Source of the DNA: Dickeya fangzhongdai
Lineage (GTDB): Bacteria; Pseudomonadota; Gammaproteobacteria; Enterobacterales; Enterobacteriaceae
Reading direction: 5' to 3'
DNA: 64,000 nt
Assembly: GCF_002812485.1 (NCBI RefSeq)
Contig: NZ_CP025003.1
Location: forward strand, 2,914,001 to 2,978,000
Shown: positions 16,900 to 26,955 of the stretch, in pieces
Layout: each line of letters opens with the position of its first letter
Numbering within the stretch: position 1 is the first letter of the stretch
Made by a program: the position numbers and the translations under genes
The notes under the pieces: generated by a model
Seen by the model: the letters and a program-made list of their open reading frames with translations, nothing else
Told to the model about the DNA's origin: nothing
Database searches by the model: none

Positions 16900-17830
16900 C
16901 ATGGAAAGGCTATTTTCTACACACCACCTGCAAGAGAAGGATCGCTTTGCCTATTGGCGGGAAGTGACGTCTTCGGTGTTTGGCCCCACCTGCAATCAGC
17001 AGTTGACCAACGCGAGTTTTGACGGCCGGCTCGGCGTCAAACCGCTGGGCGGCGCAGCGGTCACCCGAATCTGTTCCCAGCCGATTGCGTACGAGGGAAA
17101 GCGGGGAAAGGAAAACACCGACGATTTTTTTATCGCCTTTTCATTGTGTGCTGAAGCCTACGTGACCCAACATGCGAGGCAATCACGGCAGCGCCCCGGA
17201 GATATCGTGCTGTTCGACGGCGCCAGACCGTATGTCTGCCAGTATCCTCAGGGTGATGACCAGATCGTCTTTTCCCTTCCCCGCGGATTGGTGCTATCGC
17301 ATATTCAGAACCCGGATCGACTGCTGAACATGACGCTGGACGGCCACTCGCCGCTGGGAAAGCTCGCCGGTTCGCTGGTCAAAGAAGCCTGGCAGGCGGC
17401 GCCCTTGTCCGGCGTGATCGGCGATAGGCTCATCGGTTCCATACTGGATGTGCTGGACACCGCGTTCGAAGCCGCGCACGGCCGCGGCAGGGAACCGCAC
17501 GACTCGCATCAAACCGAGCTGTTGAGGCGGGCGCAGACGTTTTTGCTGGCCAATCTCGATAATCGCGCACTCACGCCCGAGGTTATCGCGCAGGCGGTGC
17601 ACGTCTCGCCGCGTACGCTGAACCGCCTTTTCGCCAAAGAAGGCACCACGGTGATGCGCTGGCTGTGGCAACAACGGCTCGCCGCCTGCCATGACGCCCT
17701 CCGGCACCGTCAATTCCGTACCGTCAGCGATGCCGCCCTGAGTTTTGGCTTTAGCAATCTGTCCCACTTCAGCCGCGCCTTCCGGCGCGCTTTCGGCGTG
17801 TCCGCGCAGGACGTGCTTAAGCGGACATAA
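16877..17830 (+). CDS. AraC-family transcriptional regulator (FeaR-like architecture)
   Basis: A 317-residue protein if the first ATG is used. The N-terminal part (about 1-190, with LQEKDRFAYWREVTSSVFGP) resembles the AraC-binding-like domain of FeaR-type regulators. The C-terminal part (about 215-317) is an AraC double helix-turn-helix, with TPEVIAQAVHVSPRTLNRLF and SDAALSFGFSNLSHFSRAFR. Starts at 16877, 16886 and 16901 are all possible. The first two overlap pspF; the last begins just after its stop. None has a strong ribosome site. The arginase-family gene follows on the same strand and may be a target, but this is only positional. The gene is absent from the E. coli pspF-sapA interval. 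Confidence 0.88.
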   Translation: MPSMTVNDMERLFSTHHLQEKDRFAYWREVTSSVFGPTCNQQLTNASFDGRLGVKPLGGAAVTRICSQPIAYEGKRGKENTDDFFIAFSLCAEAYVTQHARQSRQRPGDIVLFDGARPYVCQYPQGDDQIVFSLPRGLVLSHIQNPDRLLNMTLDGHSPLGKLAGSLVKEAWQAAPLSGVIGDRLIGSILDVLDTAFEAAHGRGREPHDSHQTELLRRAQTFLLANLDNRALTPEVIAQAVHVSPRTLNRLFAKEGTTVMRWLWQQRLAACHDALRHRQFRTVSDAALSFGFSNLSHFSRAFRRAFGVSAQDVLKRT

Positions 17831-18008
17831 ACCGCGCCGGATGCGGACAATCTGACGCCCCCGGCACAGCGTTTGGCCGGCACAGCAAAGCGCCGGACGT
17901 GATCGATGGCGATAATCAGCGCCATCAACCGCGGCGGGCATGCGTCAATGCCACCGCTCCCTTCTCCCACGCCGTTCAATACTGGCGTGCTAATCGGAGT
18001 CACCACAC

Positions 18009-18062
18009 CTTGTCTGTCAACTACACCCTGTCTGTCAACCACGCCATGCCTATCAACCATGC
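18009..18062. repeat. Three degenerate 18-bp tandem repeats at the arginase gene start
   Basis: Three consecutive 18-bp units (18009-18026, 18027-18044, 18045-18062) share the pattern TGTCTGTCAACYACRC, with the third more diverged. They span the candidate start codons TTG 18010 and ATG 18046 of the downstream gene, so copy number would alter either its leader or its N-terminus. The unit length is a multiple of three. Confidence 0.75.
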
Positions 18063-18942
18063 AAATACGCTTCGCTTACTCTTCCCCCAATGGCAGGGCG
18101 GCAACAATCCACCTTATTATTTCGGCGCGCAGTTGCTGTCATGGCTGGCGCCTAATCCTACGGGACCGGTTGAAACAGTAGACGTCGCGCCACCGCATGA
18201 TACCCCGCTGGCGCTGGAAGACGGCATCCGCGGGCGCGGCATATTGCTTGAGCAACTGCGCCGGGCGAGGAAAACCATCGACCAACACCGTCCCGATCGC
18301 ATCGTGGTGTTGGGCGGCGATTGTCTGGTGGATCTGGCGCCATTCGCCTATCTCAACGAACGCTATGACGGCAATCTGGCGGTGCTGTGGCTTGACGCGC
18401 ACCCTGATGTCATGACCCCGAAAGCGTTCGAACACGCCCACGCCATGGTGCTCGGCAACCTGCTCGGTGAAGGCGACAAGGATTTTGTCCACGCGGTTAA
18501 GCGGCCGCTTAAACCTGAAAACGTCATGTTCGCCGGTCTTCAGCCAACGCTGGATGTGGAAACGGCGTTTATCGCGCGTTTGGGGCTAAAACATGCCGGT
18601 CCGGCACAGCTGGCGGAGAGCAGCCAGCCCGTTATGGACTGGTTCGCCGCCACCGGCGCAAAACATCTTGCCGTCCACCTGGACCTTGACGTGCTGGACC
18701 CCGCGGTGTTTCGCGCCCTGCTGTTTGCCAATCCCGACACACCCGCCGGGACGTTTGACGGCGTCTCGCAGGGCGCAATGACCATCGAACAGGTTGTTCG
18801 CCTGCTTGGCGAGGTGGCGCAAATAGCCGACATCGTCGGGCTTGGCATTACGGAGCATTTGCCGTGGGATGCGCTGGCGATGAAAAACATGCTGGCGGCG
18901 CTTCCGCTTATCGGCGCCCCTGGCAACCGACCACAGAAATAG
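18046..18942 (+). CDS. Arginase/agmatinase (ureohydrolase) family protein
   Basis: A 298-residue protein from ATG 18046; the frame is open to 17899, and TTG 18010 with GGAG ten bases upstream is an alternative start. Ureohydrolase metal motifs are present: LWLDAHPD (Asp117, His119, Asp121) and HLDLDVLDP (Asp213, Asp215). The first motif is VVLGGDCLVD: Cys93 stands where arginases and agmatinases usually have a manganese-binding His (GGDHS). ITEHLPWD may hold the substrate-side Glu. The enzyme may therefore have altered metal use or a different substrate. It follows the AraC gene and is convergent with the zinc GTPase gene. Confidence 0.85.
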   Translation: MPINHANTLRLLFPQWQGGNNPPYYFGAQLLSWLAPNPTGPVETVDVAPPHDTPLALEDGIRGRGILLEQLRRARKTIDQHRPDRIVVLGGDCLVDLAPFAYLNERYDGNLAVLWLDAHPDVMTPKAFEHAHAMVLGNLLGEGDKDFVHAVKRPLKPENVMFAGLQPTLDVETAFIARLGLKHAGPAQLAESSQPVMDWFAATGAKHLAVHLDLDVLDPAVFRALLFANPDTPAGTFDGVSQGAMTIEQVVRLLGEVAQIADIVGLGITEHLPWDALAMKNMLAALPLIGAPGNRPQK

Positions 18943-19025
18943 CCCGTAAGCCAAACCTGTCTGATCGCAGGCGCGCACGGTCAGACGCCTGCGATAATCG
19001 CGCTCGGCAGGACAACGCCGCGCGG

Positions 19026-20216
19026 TCACCACGCCTCAAACGGATCGTCTAATTCCAGCCAGCTGTCTACGCCGTCCAGCAATTCATCATCCGTTAGCAG
19101 ACAGCCATCCAACTGCGCGGCGATCCATGTCTGATCCAGATGCTGACCGATAAACACAATCTCCTGACGCATATCGCCAAACGGTTCCTGCCACTTATTC
19201 CTGATAGCCGCTCGCGTTTCTTCATCCTGCGGCCAGCGTTCCGGCGCAATCGCCTTCCAGAACATGCCCGCCAGCCCGTAGCGCAAAATGCCCCCGGCCT
19301 GATGCCAGGAACCGGCCTGAAACGGGCGGGTCGCCAGCCAGAAGAACCCTTTGGAACGCAGCAGACGGCCCGGCCCCCATTCATCCTTGCTCAGGAAGTC
19401 ATGGAAACGCTGCGGATGAAACGGCCGCCGCGCCTGATACACAAAGTTGCCGATGCCGTAATGTTCGGTTTCCGGCGTATGGGTGCCGCGCAACTCCTGC
19501 AGCCAGCCCGGCGCCGTGGCCGCGGTTTGCATATCGAAACGCCCGGTATTGAGCACCTCGTCCAGCGGCACCTGGCCGTGCGCGATCGGCAGAATACGCG
19601 CCGACGGATTCAGGGTATGCAGAATCGCCACCACTTCATCATGCTGGCTATCGGTCATTTCATCGGTTTTGCTCACCAGCAGCACATCGCAAAACTCAAT
19701 CTGTTCAATCAGCAGGTCGGTCACGCTGCGGATATCATCCTCGCCGAGGCTCTGTCCCACCGATTGCAGACTTTCCGCCGCCTGATACTGCGACAGGAAA
19801 CCGGCGCCATCCACCACCGTCACCATCGTATCCAGCCGGGCGAAATCCGACAGGCACTGCCCCTGCTCGTCTTCAAAGGTAAATGTCTCCGCCACCGGCA
19901 ACGGTTCGGAAATACCGCTGGACTCGATCAGCAGATAATCGTAACGGCCGGTGCGGGCCAGTTCGCGCACCGCCACCAGCAAATCTTCCCGCAGGGTACA
20001 GCAAATGCAGCCGTTGCTCATCGACACCAGTTTTTCCTGGCGGTGATCGAGCGTCACTTCCTGGCTGACCAAATCGGCATCGATATTCACTTCGCTCATG
20101 TCATTGACGATCACCGCCACCCGACGCCCCTGGCGATTATTCAGAATATGATTCAGCACCGTGGTCTTGCCGGCGCCAAGAAAACCGGACAATACCGTGA
20201 CGGGTAAAGGTTGCAT
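19026..20216 (-). CDS. zigA: Zinc-metallochaperone GTPase, CobW/ZigA family (G3E)
   Basis: A 396-residue G3E GTPase starting at ATG 20216, which has AGGAG seven bases upstream. It has Walker [10 protein letters not shown] (residues 11-19), the zinc-binding CxCC motif GCICC (Cys70, Cys72, Cys73), NKxD-like SKTDEM and a C-terminal CobW_C domain. The family delivers zinc to client enzymes when zinc is scarce and is usually repressed by Zur. A near-consensus Zur box about 80 bp upstream supports that assignment. The gene is divergent from sapA and convergent with the arginase-family gene. Confidence 0.88.
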   Translation of the reverse strand: MQPLPVTVLSGFLGAGKTTVLNHILNNRQGRRVAVIVNDMSEVNIDADLVSQEVTLDHRQEKLVSMSNGCICCTLREDLLVAVRELARTGRYDYLLIESSGISEPLPVAETFTFEDEQGQCLSDFARLDTMVTVVDGAGFLSQYQAAESLQSVGQSLGEDDIRSVTDLLIEQIEFCDVLLVSKTDEMTDSQHDEVVAILHTLNPSARILPIAHGQVPLDEVLNTGRFDMQTAATAPGWLQELRGTHTPETEHYGIGNFVYQARRPFHPQRFHDFLSKDEWGPGRLLRSKGFFWLATRPFQAGSWHQAGGILRYGLAGMFWKAIAPERWPQDEETRAAIRNKWQEPFGDMRQEIVFIGQHLDQTWIAAQLDGCLLTDDELLDGVDSWLELDDPFEAW

Positions 20217-20297
20217 ACGCGTGCTCCTGCTCAGAAATGATTGATCTACGGCCCGAAACGGGATGACCGCTACTCGGGCACGCACATTATCATAATT

Positions 20298-20320
20298 GAT
20301 ATGTTATAACATAACAATTA
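20298..20320 (-). promoter_or_regulatory. Candidate Zur box upstream of zigA
   Basis: GATATGTTATAACATAACAA (from 20298) matches the enterobacterial Zur consensus GAAATGTTATANTATAACATTTC at most positions, including the TGTTAT/ATAACA arms. The site lies 82-104 bp upstream of zigA and 180 bp from sapA. It predicts induction of zigA under zinc limitation. Confidence 0.7.
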
Positions 20321-20498
20321 CAGCATTCACGAAGCCGACCGCGCCGTGAGCGAATACGTGCCGTGAGTGAATCGTTGTCAATCCTGCTGACAACCCCATC
20401 AGTTTGCTGAAAAAACCGGCAGATAAACGTAAGAAATTGGGCGGAATGGCAGAGTGCGGTACACTCTGTATATTGCCGATTGCCTGAAAAAACACCGT

Positions 20499-22211
20499 AT
20501 GTCCGGAAAACACACTCTCGCACTGGCGCTGGCCTGGCTGGCGCTGCCGGTTCTGGCACAAACGCCGCCCGCCGCTCCGACGCCGGCGCAAGCCATCCGC
20601 CACAGCGGTTTTGTTTATTGCGTCAATGACGTGCTCAGCACGTTCAACCCCCAGATGGCCCGCAGCGGGCTGATGGTGGATACGCTGGCCGCCCAGCTCT
20701 ATGACCGCCTGCTGGGCGTCGATCCGTACACCTACCGGCTGATGCCGGAACTGGCGCAGCACTGGGACGTCACCGACAATGGCTCCACTTACCGGTTCAC
20801 CCTGCGCCGCGATGTCCCGTTCCAGCGCACCAGTTGGTTTACCCCCAGCCGCACGATGAACGCCGATGACGTGTTGTTTAGCTTCCAGCGCATGCTGGAC
20901 AAAAAACACCCGTTCCACGACGTCAACGGTGGCGACTACCCCTATTTCGACAGTCTGCAACTGGCGGACAACGTACAGAGCATCCGCAAGCTGGGCGATT
21001 ACAGCATCGAGATCCGTCTGCACAGCCCCGATGCCTCGTTCCTGTGGCATCTGGCTACCCACTATGCGCCCATCCTGTCGGCGGAGTACGCCCAACAGTT
21101 AACCCAGCAGGACCGGCGCGAACTGCTTGACCGTCAGCCGGTGGGCACCGGCCCTTACCGGCTGGATGAGTACCGTTACGGGCAGTACGTGCGGCTAAAA
21201 CGCAACGACGATTACTGGCGCGGCCTGCCGCGTATGGAACAAGTGCTGGTCGACCTCGGCTCCGGCGGTACCGGCCGCCTGTCCAAACTGTTGACCGGCG
21301 AGTGCGACGTGCTGGCCTACCCGGCCGCCAGCCAGCTGACCATTCTGCGCAACGACCCGCGCCTGCGGCTGTCGCTGCGACCGGGGATGAACGTCGCTTA
21401 TCTGGCGTTCAACGTGCGTAAACCACCGCTGGACGATTCCCGCGTGCGCCACGCCATCGCGCTGGCGATCAACAACGACCGTTTGATGCAATCGATCTAC
21501 TACGGCACCGCGGAAACCGCCGCCTCGATCCTGCCGCGCGCCTCCTGGGCTTACGATAACGAAGCGCAGGTCACCGAATACAATCCGGAGAAAGCGCGCC
21601 AGCAGTTGAAAGATCTGGGGATCGCCAACCTGCAACTGCAACTGTGGGTGCCGAGCGCCTCGCAGTCCTACAACCCCAGTCCGGTGAAAACCGCCGAACT
21701 GATTCAGGCCGATCTGGCGCAGGTGGGAATCCGGGTGACCATCATTCCGGTGGAAGGGCGTTTTCAGGAAGCGCGCCTGATGGAGATGAACCATGACCTG
21801 ACGCTGGCGGGCTGGGCCACCGACAGCAACGACCCGGACAGCGTATTCCGGCCGCTGCTGAGCTGCGCCGCCATCCGCTCCCAGACCAATTACGCCCACT
21901 GGTGCGATCCCGGTTTTGATCAGGTGCTGCAGGACGCGCTCTCTTCCCAGCAACTATCCCGGCGCATGGAGTACTATCGGGTGGCGCACCACATTTTGGC
22001 CGAGCAATTGCCGGTGCTGCCGCTGGCGTCGTCGTTGCGGATGCAGGCCTATCGTTACGACATGAAAGGATTGGTGCTCAGCCCGTTCGGCAACGCCTCC
22101 TTCGCTGGCGTCTATCGCGATGACGGCAGTGAGGGAAAAAATGAGGAAAAACCGGATAGCTCTGCCGTGGATCCCTCCTCCAGCGCGCCGATCCAGGGAG
22201 AACAACCGTGA
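20499..22211 (+). CDS. sapA: Peptide ABC transporter periplasmic binding protein SapA
   Basis: A 570-residue protein with a signal peptide ([19 protein letters not shown]) and the SBP_bac_5 fold, aligning with SapA over nearly all its length ([55 protein letters not shown]). The start at 20499 is chosen because the signal peptide follows directly; an in-frame ATG at 20454 is possible. It is first gene of sapABCDF, whose loss in Dickeya (Erwinia chrysanthemi) and Salmonella raises sensitivity to antimicrobial peptides. The C-terminus carries a short Ser/Glu-rich extension compared with E. coli. Confidence 0.95.
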   Translation: MSGKHTLALALAWLALPVLAQTPPAAPTPAQAIRHSGFVYCVNDVLSTFNPQMARSGLMVDTLAAQLYDRLLGVDPYTYRLMPELAQHWDVTDNGSTYRFTLRRDVPFQRTSWFTPSRTMNADDVLFSFQRMLDKKHPFHDVNGGDYPYFDSLQLADNVQSIRKLGDYSIEIRLHSPDASFLWHLATHYAPILSAEYAQQLTQQDRRELLDRQPVGTGPYRLDEYRYGQYVRLKRNDDYWRGLPRMEQVLVDLGSGGTGRLSKLLTGECDVLAYPAASQLTILRNDPRLRLSLRPGMNVAYLAFNVRKPPLDDSRVRHAIALAINNDRLMQSIYYGTAETAASILPRASWAYDNEAQVTEYNPEKARQQLKDLGIANLQLQLWVPSASQSYNPSPVKTAELIQADLAQVGIRVTIIPVEGRFQEARLMEMNHDLTLAGWATDSNDPDSVFRPLLSCAAIRSQTNYAHWCDPGFDQVLQDALSSQQLSRRMEYYRVAHHILAEQLPVLPLASSLRMQAYRYDMKGLVLSPFGNASFAGVYRDDGSEGKNEEKPDSSAVDPSSSAPIQGEQP

Positions 22212-23173
22212 TTATCTTTACGCTTCGTCGCCTGTTGTTGTTGCTGGTCACGCTATTTCTGCTGTCGCTGATCGGCTTCAGCCTGATGTATTACACCCCG
22301 CATGCGCCGCTCAACGGCGCGGCGCTGCTCGACGCCTACCGCTTTTATTTCGCCAGCCTGCTACAGGGGGATTTCGGCGTCTCCAGCACCAACGGACAGC
22401 CGATTAGCGAACAGCTGCGCGATGTGCTGCCCGCCACCATCGAGCTCTGTCTGCTGGCGTTTTCGCTGTCGCTGCTGGTGGGGATTCCGCTTGGCATCAC
22501 CACCGGCGTACTGCAGCACAAGGCCGCCGATCGGATTATCAGCGCGCTGGCGTTGCTGGGCTTTTCGCTGCCGGTGTTCTGGCTGGCGCTGCTGATGACG
22601 TTGTTCTTTTCGCTGCATCTGGGCTGGCTGCCGGTATCCGGCCGTTTCGACCTGCTTTACCCAGTGCCGCAGGTGACCGGCTTCGCGCTGATCGACGCCT
22701 GGCTGTCCGATTCGCCCTACCGGGAAGAGATGATCGCCAGCGCCATACAACACCTGATTCTGCCGGTGCTGGTGCTGTCGGTCGGCCCCACCACCGAAGT
22801 CATCCGACTGATGCGCATCAGCACCACCGACGTCGGCACCCAGAATTACATCAAGGCGGCGGTTATCCGCGGGCTGCCGCGTTCCACCGTGATTCGCCGC
22901 CACCTGCTGCACAACGCGCTGCCGCCGATCATTCCGCAACTGGGTTTGCAATTCTCCACCATGCTGACGCTGGAGATGATCACCGAAGTGGTCTTTAACT
23001 GGCCGGGCATCGGCCGCTGGCTGGTCAACGCCATCCGCCAGCAGGACTTTGCGGCGATCGCCGCCGGGGTGATGGTGGTCGGCGCGCTGGTGATCACCAT
23101 CAACGTGCTGTCCGATATCTGGGGCGCCATGACAAACCCGCTGAAACATAAGGAATGGTATGCACTCCGATAA
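22208..23173 (+). CDS. sapB: Sap ABC transporter permease SapB
   Basis: A 321-residue inner-membrane permease of the DppB/OppB family. It has an N-terminal helix ([20 protein letters not shown]) and the EAA-type loop [20 protein letters not shown]. It overlaps sapA by four bases and sapC by 14, indicating tight coupling. Confidence 0.96.
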   Translation: MIIFTLRRLLLLLVTLFLLSLIGFSLMYYTPHAPLNGAALLDAYRFYFASLLQGDFGVSSTNGQPISEQLRDVLPATIELCLLAFSLSLLVGIPLGITTGVLQHKAADRIISALALLGFSLPVFWLALLMTLFFSLHLGWLPVSGRFDLLYPVPQVTGFALIDAWLSDSPYREEMIASAIQHLILPVLVLSVGPTTEVIRLMRISTTDVGTQNYIKAAVIRGLPRSTVIRRHLLHNALPPIIPQLGLQFSTMLTLEMITEVVFNWPGIGRWLVNAIRQQDFAAIAAGVMVVGALVITINVLSDIWGAMTNPLKHKEWYALR

Positions 23174-24050
23174 CATCTACGGCGAGAAAGAGCTTCCCAG
23201 CCGCTGGCGCGACACCTGGACTGTGTTCCGCCAGGACCGGATGGCGATGGTCGGTTTCTACGGGTTTCTGTTGCTGCTGGGGCTGTGCCTGTTCGGCGAT
23301 ACGCTGGCGCCCTACGCGCTGGATCAGCAGTTTCTCGGTTACCAGTTGCTGCCGCCCTCCTGGTCGCGCTATGGCGAAGTGTCGTTTTTTCTCGGCACCG
23401 ACGATCTGGGGCGCGACCTGCTGAGCCGACTGTTGAGCGGCACGGCGCCGACCTTTGGTTCGGCATTGCTGGTCACGCTGGCCGCGATGCTGGCCGGCAT
23501 TCTGATCGGCCTGCTGGCCGGGGTGACCCACGGCCTGCGTTCCGCGGTGCTGAACCACATTCTCGACCCGTTGTTGTCGATTCCTTCGCTGCTGCTGGCG
23601 ATGATAGTGATCGCCTTTATCGGCCCGCAGTTAACGCACGCCATGCTGGCGGTGTGGATGGCGCTGCTGCCGCGTATGGTGCGCACGATTTATACCGCGG
23701 TGCATGACGAACTGGAAAAAGAGTATGTGACCGCCGCCCGGCTGGACGGCGCCTCCACGCGCTACATTATCTGGTACGCGGTGCTGCCCAATATCCTACC
23801 GCTGCTGGTCAGCGAAGTGACCCGCGCGCTTTCCATCGCCATTCTGGATATCGCCGCGCTCGGATTTCTCAATCTGGGCGCGCAGTTACCCACCACCGAA
23901 TGGGGCGTCTTGCTGGGTAATTCGCTGGAACTGGTCTACGCCGCGCCCTGGACGGTGATGCTGCCCGGCGCGGCCATCACGCTCAGCGTGCTGATCGTCA
24001 ACCTGCTGGGGGATGGCATTCGCCGCGCCCTGCTTGCTCAAACCGAATAG
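23160..24050 (+). CDS. sapC: Sap ABC transporter permease SapC
   Basis: A 296-residue permease of the DppC/OppC family with six predicted helices and the conserved loop [20 protein letters not shown] that contacts the ATPases. [16 protein letters not shown] is a signature of this permease class. Its start lies inside sapB. It forms the membrane channel with SapB. Confidence 0.96.
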   Translation: MHSDNIYGEKELPSRWRDTWTVFRQDRMAMVGFYGFLLLLGLCLFGDTLAPYALDQQFLGYQLLPPSWSRYGEVSFFLGTDDLGRDLLSRLLSGTAPTFGSALLVTLAAMLAGILIGLLAGVTHGLRSAVLNHILDPLLSIPSLLLAMIVIAFIGPQLTHAMLAVWMALLPRMVRTIYTAVHDELEKEYVTAARLDGASTRYIIWYAVLPNILPLLVSEVTRALSIAILDIAALGFLNLGAQLPTTEWGVLLGNSLELVYAAPWTVMLPGAAITLSVLIVNLLGDGIRRALLAQTE

Positions 24051-24065
24051 TGACGGAACAACACC

Positions 24066-25058
24066 ATGGCATTACTGGAAATTCGTAATCTGACCATTGA
24101 ATTCCTCACGCCGGACGGCCCGGTGAAAGCGGTGGATCGCGTCAGCATCAGCCTCAACGAGGGAGAAATTCGCGGACTGGTGGGCGAATCCGGCTCCGGC
24201 AAGAGCCTGATCGCCAAGGCTATCTGCGGCATCAACAAGGAAAACTGGCGTATCACCGCCGACCGTTTTCGTTTCGATGACGTGGACATGCTGCAACTCA
24301 CGCCCCATCAGCGACGCAAACTGGTGCGGCACAACATGTCGATGATCTTTCAGGAGCCGCAGTCCTGTCTGGATCCTTCCGCCCGCGTCGGCCGTCAGCT
24401 GATTCAATCGATCCCCGGCTGGACTTACAAAGGCCGCTGGTGGCAGCGTTTCAACTGGCGCAAGCGCCGCGCTATCGAGCTGCTGCACCGCGTCGGCATC
24501 AAGGATCACAAAGACATCATGCGCAGCTTCCCCTACGAACTGACCGAAGGGGAATGCCAGAAGGTGATGATCGCCATCGCGCTCGCCAATCAGCCCAGAT
24601 TGCTGATCGCCGACGAACCGACCAACGCGATGGAAGCCACCACGCAGGCGCAGATTTTCCGCCTGCTCGCCCGGCTCAATCAGAACAACAACACCACCAT
24701 TTTGCTGATCAGTCACGATTTGCAGACCATGAGCAAATGGGCGGACCGCATCAACGTGTTGTACTGCGGCCAAACGGTGGAAAGCGCGGTCAGCGATGAG
24801 CTGATCAGCGCGCCGCATCATCCCTACACCCAGGCGCTGATTCGCGCCATGCCGGACTTCGGCTGCTCGCTGCCGCACAAAAGCCGCCTTAACGCGCTGC
24901 CGGGGGCGATCCCATCGCTGGCGCACCTGCCGGTGGGTTGCCGTCTGGGGCCGCGCTGCCCTTATTCACAAAAAGAGTGCATGACGGCGCCGCCGCTCAT
25001 CCCGGTGAAAACTCACTGGTACGCCTGCCACTTCCCGCTCAACATGGAGGAATCCTGA
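24066..25058 (+). CDS. sapD: Sap ABC transporter ATPase SapD
   Basis: A 330-residue ATPase with Walker A GESGSGKS, Walker [15 protein letters not shown] and the C-terminal oligopeptide-transporter zinc-ribbon-like block ([14 protein letters not shown]). The ABC signature is LTEGECQK rather than LSGGQ, a divergence also present in E. coli SapD. In E. coli SapD also supports Trk potassium uptake. Its TGA overlaps the ATG of sapF. Confidence 0.96.
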   Translation: MALLEIRNLTIEFLTPDGPVKAVDRVSISLNEGEIRGLVGESGSGKSLIAKAICGINKENWRITADRFRFDDVDMLQLTPHQRRKLVRHNMSMIFQEPQSCLDPSARVGRQLIQSIPGWTYKGRWWQRFNWRKRRAIELLHRVGIKDHKDIMRSFPYELTEGECQKVMIAIALANQPRLLIADEPTNAMEATTQAQIFRLLARLNQNNNTTILLISHDLQTMSKWADRINVLYCGQTVESAVSDELISAPHHPYTQALIRAMPDFGCSLPHKSRLNALPGAIPSLAHLPVGCRLGPRCPYSQKECMTAPPLIPVKTHWYACHFPLNMEES

Positions 25059-25873
25059 TGGTGGAAACCCTGCTGGAAGCCCGTAACCTCACCAAGACCT
25101 TCCGCTACCGTACCGGCTGGTTCCGGCGTCAGCACGTCGAAGCGGTGAAATCGGTGAGTTTTACGCTGCGGGAGCGGCAAACGCTGGCGATCATCGGCGA
25201 AAACGGCTCGGGTAAATCTACGCTGGCCAAGATGCTGACCGGCGTGATCCCGCCGACCTCCGGCGAATTGGTGATCGACGATCATCCGCTGCAATACGGC
25301 GACTATAACTATCGTAGCCAGCGTATTCGCATGATCTTTCAGGATTCGGCCAACTCGCTCAACCCGCGTCAGCGCATCGGCCAGTTACTGGAATTGCCGC
25401 TGCGGCTCAATACCGACCTGACGCCGCAGGAGCGTGAAAAAGCCATTAACCTGGCGCTGCGACAGGTCGGCCTGCGCGCCGATCACGCGACCTATTACCC
25501 GCACGCGCTGGCGCCCGGTCAGAAACAACGTATCGGGCTGGCGCGGGCATTGATCCTGCAGCCCAAGGTCATCGTGGCGGATGAAGTGCTGGCGTCGCTG
25601 GATATGTCGGTGCGTTCCCAGATCATCAACCTGATGCTGGAGCTGCAGGAAAAACACGGCATTTCCTATATTTATGTCACCCAGCATCTGGGCATGATGA
25701 AACACATCAGCGACCAGATTCTGGTGATGCAGGCCGGCGAAGTGGTAGAGCGCGGCAGCACCGCCGATGTGCTGGCCTCGCCGCTGCACGACCTGACCAA
25801 GCGTTTGATCACCAGTCACTTTGGCGAAGCACTAAGCGCCGACGCCTGGCGCCGCGACAGCAGCCACGTCTGA
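25058..25873 (+). CDS. sapF: Sap ABC transporter ATPase SapF
   Basis: A 271-residue ATPase with Walker A GENGSGKS, signature LAPGQKQRIGLARAL and Walker B VIVADEVLASLDMS. The start ATG at 25058 ([13 protein letters not shown]) overlaps the sapD stop (TGATG); the frame stays open further upstream, but that part duplicates sapD coding. It is the last gene of the operon; fabI follows after 151 bp with its own promoter. Confidence 0.96.
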   Translation: MVETLLEARNLTKTFRYRTGWFRRQHVEAVKSVSFTLRERQTLAIIGENGSGKSTLAKMLTGVIPPTSGELVIDDHPLQYGDYNYRSQRIRMIFQDSANSLNPRQRIGQLLELPLRLNTDLTPQEREKAINLALRQVGLRADHATYYPHALAPGQKQRIGLARALILQPKVIVADEVLASLDMSVRSQIINLMLELQEKHGISYIYVTQHLGMMKHISDQILVMQAGEVVERGSTADVLASPLHDLTKRLITSHFGEALSADAWRRDSSHV

Positions 25874-25930
25874 CTAGCCGGGCGGAGACAGCAGGATAAG
25901 TGGTTGGAGTACTTCTTTAGCCGACACACA

Positions 25931-25939
25931 TGCTAGAAT
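25931..25939 (+). promoter_or_regulatory. Probable extended -10 element of fabI
   Basis: TGCTAGAAT matches an extended -10 (TGnTATAAT) with one change. It lies 86 bp before the fabI start and 58 bp after sapF. No good -35 hexamer is seen at the normal spacing, as expected of extended -10 promoters. Confidence 0.45.
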
Positions 25940-26024
25940 CGCCCGGTTTATTCACACCGATCATGGTAAATAATTATTTTTATTGACGATGATCGCAGCA
26001 ACAATGATCACAAAGGATACTGCC

Positions 26025-26816
26025 ATGGGTTTTCTTAACGGTAAGCGCATTCTGGTAACAGGCGTTGCCAGCAACCGCTCCATTGCATACGGTATCGCCC
26101 AGGCGATGCACCGCGAAGGCGCCGAACTGGCGTTCACCTACCAGAACGACAAGCTGAAACCGCGTGTGGAAGAGTTTGCCAAAGAGTTTGGTTCGAGCAT
26201 CGTTTTACCGTGTGATGTTGCGGAAGATGCCAGCATTGACGCCCTGTTTGCCGAACTGGCGAAAGTCTGGCCGAAATTTGACGGCTTCGTGCACTCCATC
26301 GCCTATGCACCGGGCGACCAGTTGGACGGCGACTACGTGAACGCCGTCACCCGCGAAGGTTTCGCTGTCGCTCACGACATCAGCGCTTACAGCTTTGTGG
26401 CGATGGCGAAAGCCTGCCGCAGCATGCTGAACCCGAATTCCGCGCTGATGACCCTGTCCTACCTGGGTGCCGAGCGCGCCATTCCGAACTACAACGTGAT
26501 GGGCCTGGCGAAAGCGTCGCTGGAAGCCAATGTGCGCTACATGGCCAACGCCATGGGCCGCGACGGCGTGCGCGTCAATGCGGTTTCCGCCGGTCCGATC
26601 CGCACGCTGGCGGCGTCCGGCATCAAGAACTTCAAGAAAATGCTGTCTCACTGCGAAGCGGTCACCCCGATCCGTCGCGTGGTCACCATTGAAGACGTGG
26701 GCAACGCCGCGGCTTTCATGTGCTCCGACCTGGCCGCCGGTATCTCCGGCGAAGTTCTGCACGTTGACGGCGGCTTCAGCATCGCCGCGATGAACGAGCT
26801 GGAACTGAACGATTAA
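26025..26816 (+). CDS. fabI: Enoyl-[acyl-carrier-protein] reductase (NADH) FabI
   Basis: A 263-residue short-chain dehydrogenase that performs the last step of each fatty-acid elongation cycle. It is nearly identical to enterobacterial Fab[21 protein letters not shown] carries the NADH-binding loop, and the Tyr-x6-Lys pair is in [16 protein letters not shown]. Gly93 of the triclosan/diazaborine site corresponds to the conserved [10 protein letters not shown] segment. AAGGA seven bases before ATG 26025 fixes the start; the open frame reaches 25983 without a site. Confidence 0.97.
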   Translation: MGFLNGKRILVTGVASNRSIAYGIAQAMHREGAELAFTYQNDKLKPRVEEFAKEFGSSIVLPCDVAEDASIDALFAELAKVWPKFDGFVHSIAYAPGDQLDGDYVNAVTREGFAVAHDISAYSFVAMAKACRSMLNPNSALMTLSYLGAERAIPNYNVMGLAKASLEANVRYMANAMGRDGVRVNAVSAGPIRTLAASGIKNFKKMLSHCEAVTPIRRVVTIEDVGNAAAFMCSDLAAGISGEVLHVDGGFSIAAMNELELND

Positions 26817-26826
26817 TCTCGTCGCC

Positions 26827-26852
26827 CTGTGCCGGACAGCGGTCCGGCACAG
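26827..26852 (+). terminator. Hairpin after fabI
   Basis: CTGTGCCGGAC (26827-26837) and GTCCGGCACAG (26842-26852) form an 11-bp perfect stem with an AGCG loop, 11 bp after the stop. There is no U-run, so the efficiency of termination is uncertain. It sits between convergent fabI and the LysR gene. Confidence 0.65.
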
Positions 26853-26955
26853 GATTGCCGCGTGGTGAGTTCCGCGGCTCTCTGTCGGTTTGCTGTACTC
26901 TCCGCTGTTTCTCGTCTTTTCTTTCTCAGTAAAATCGCCAATCGCCGCCGTTACG

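Noticed and set aside
17899..18045. Longer N-terminus for the arginase-family protein
   Set aside because: The extra 49 codons have no family similarity, run through the tandem repeats, and the ATG at 17899 lacks a ribosome site; TTG 18010 remains the only serious alternative to 18046.
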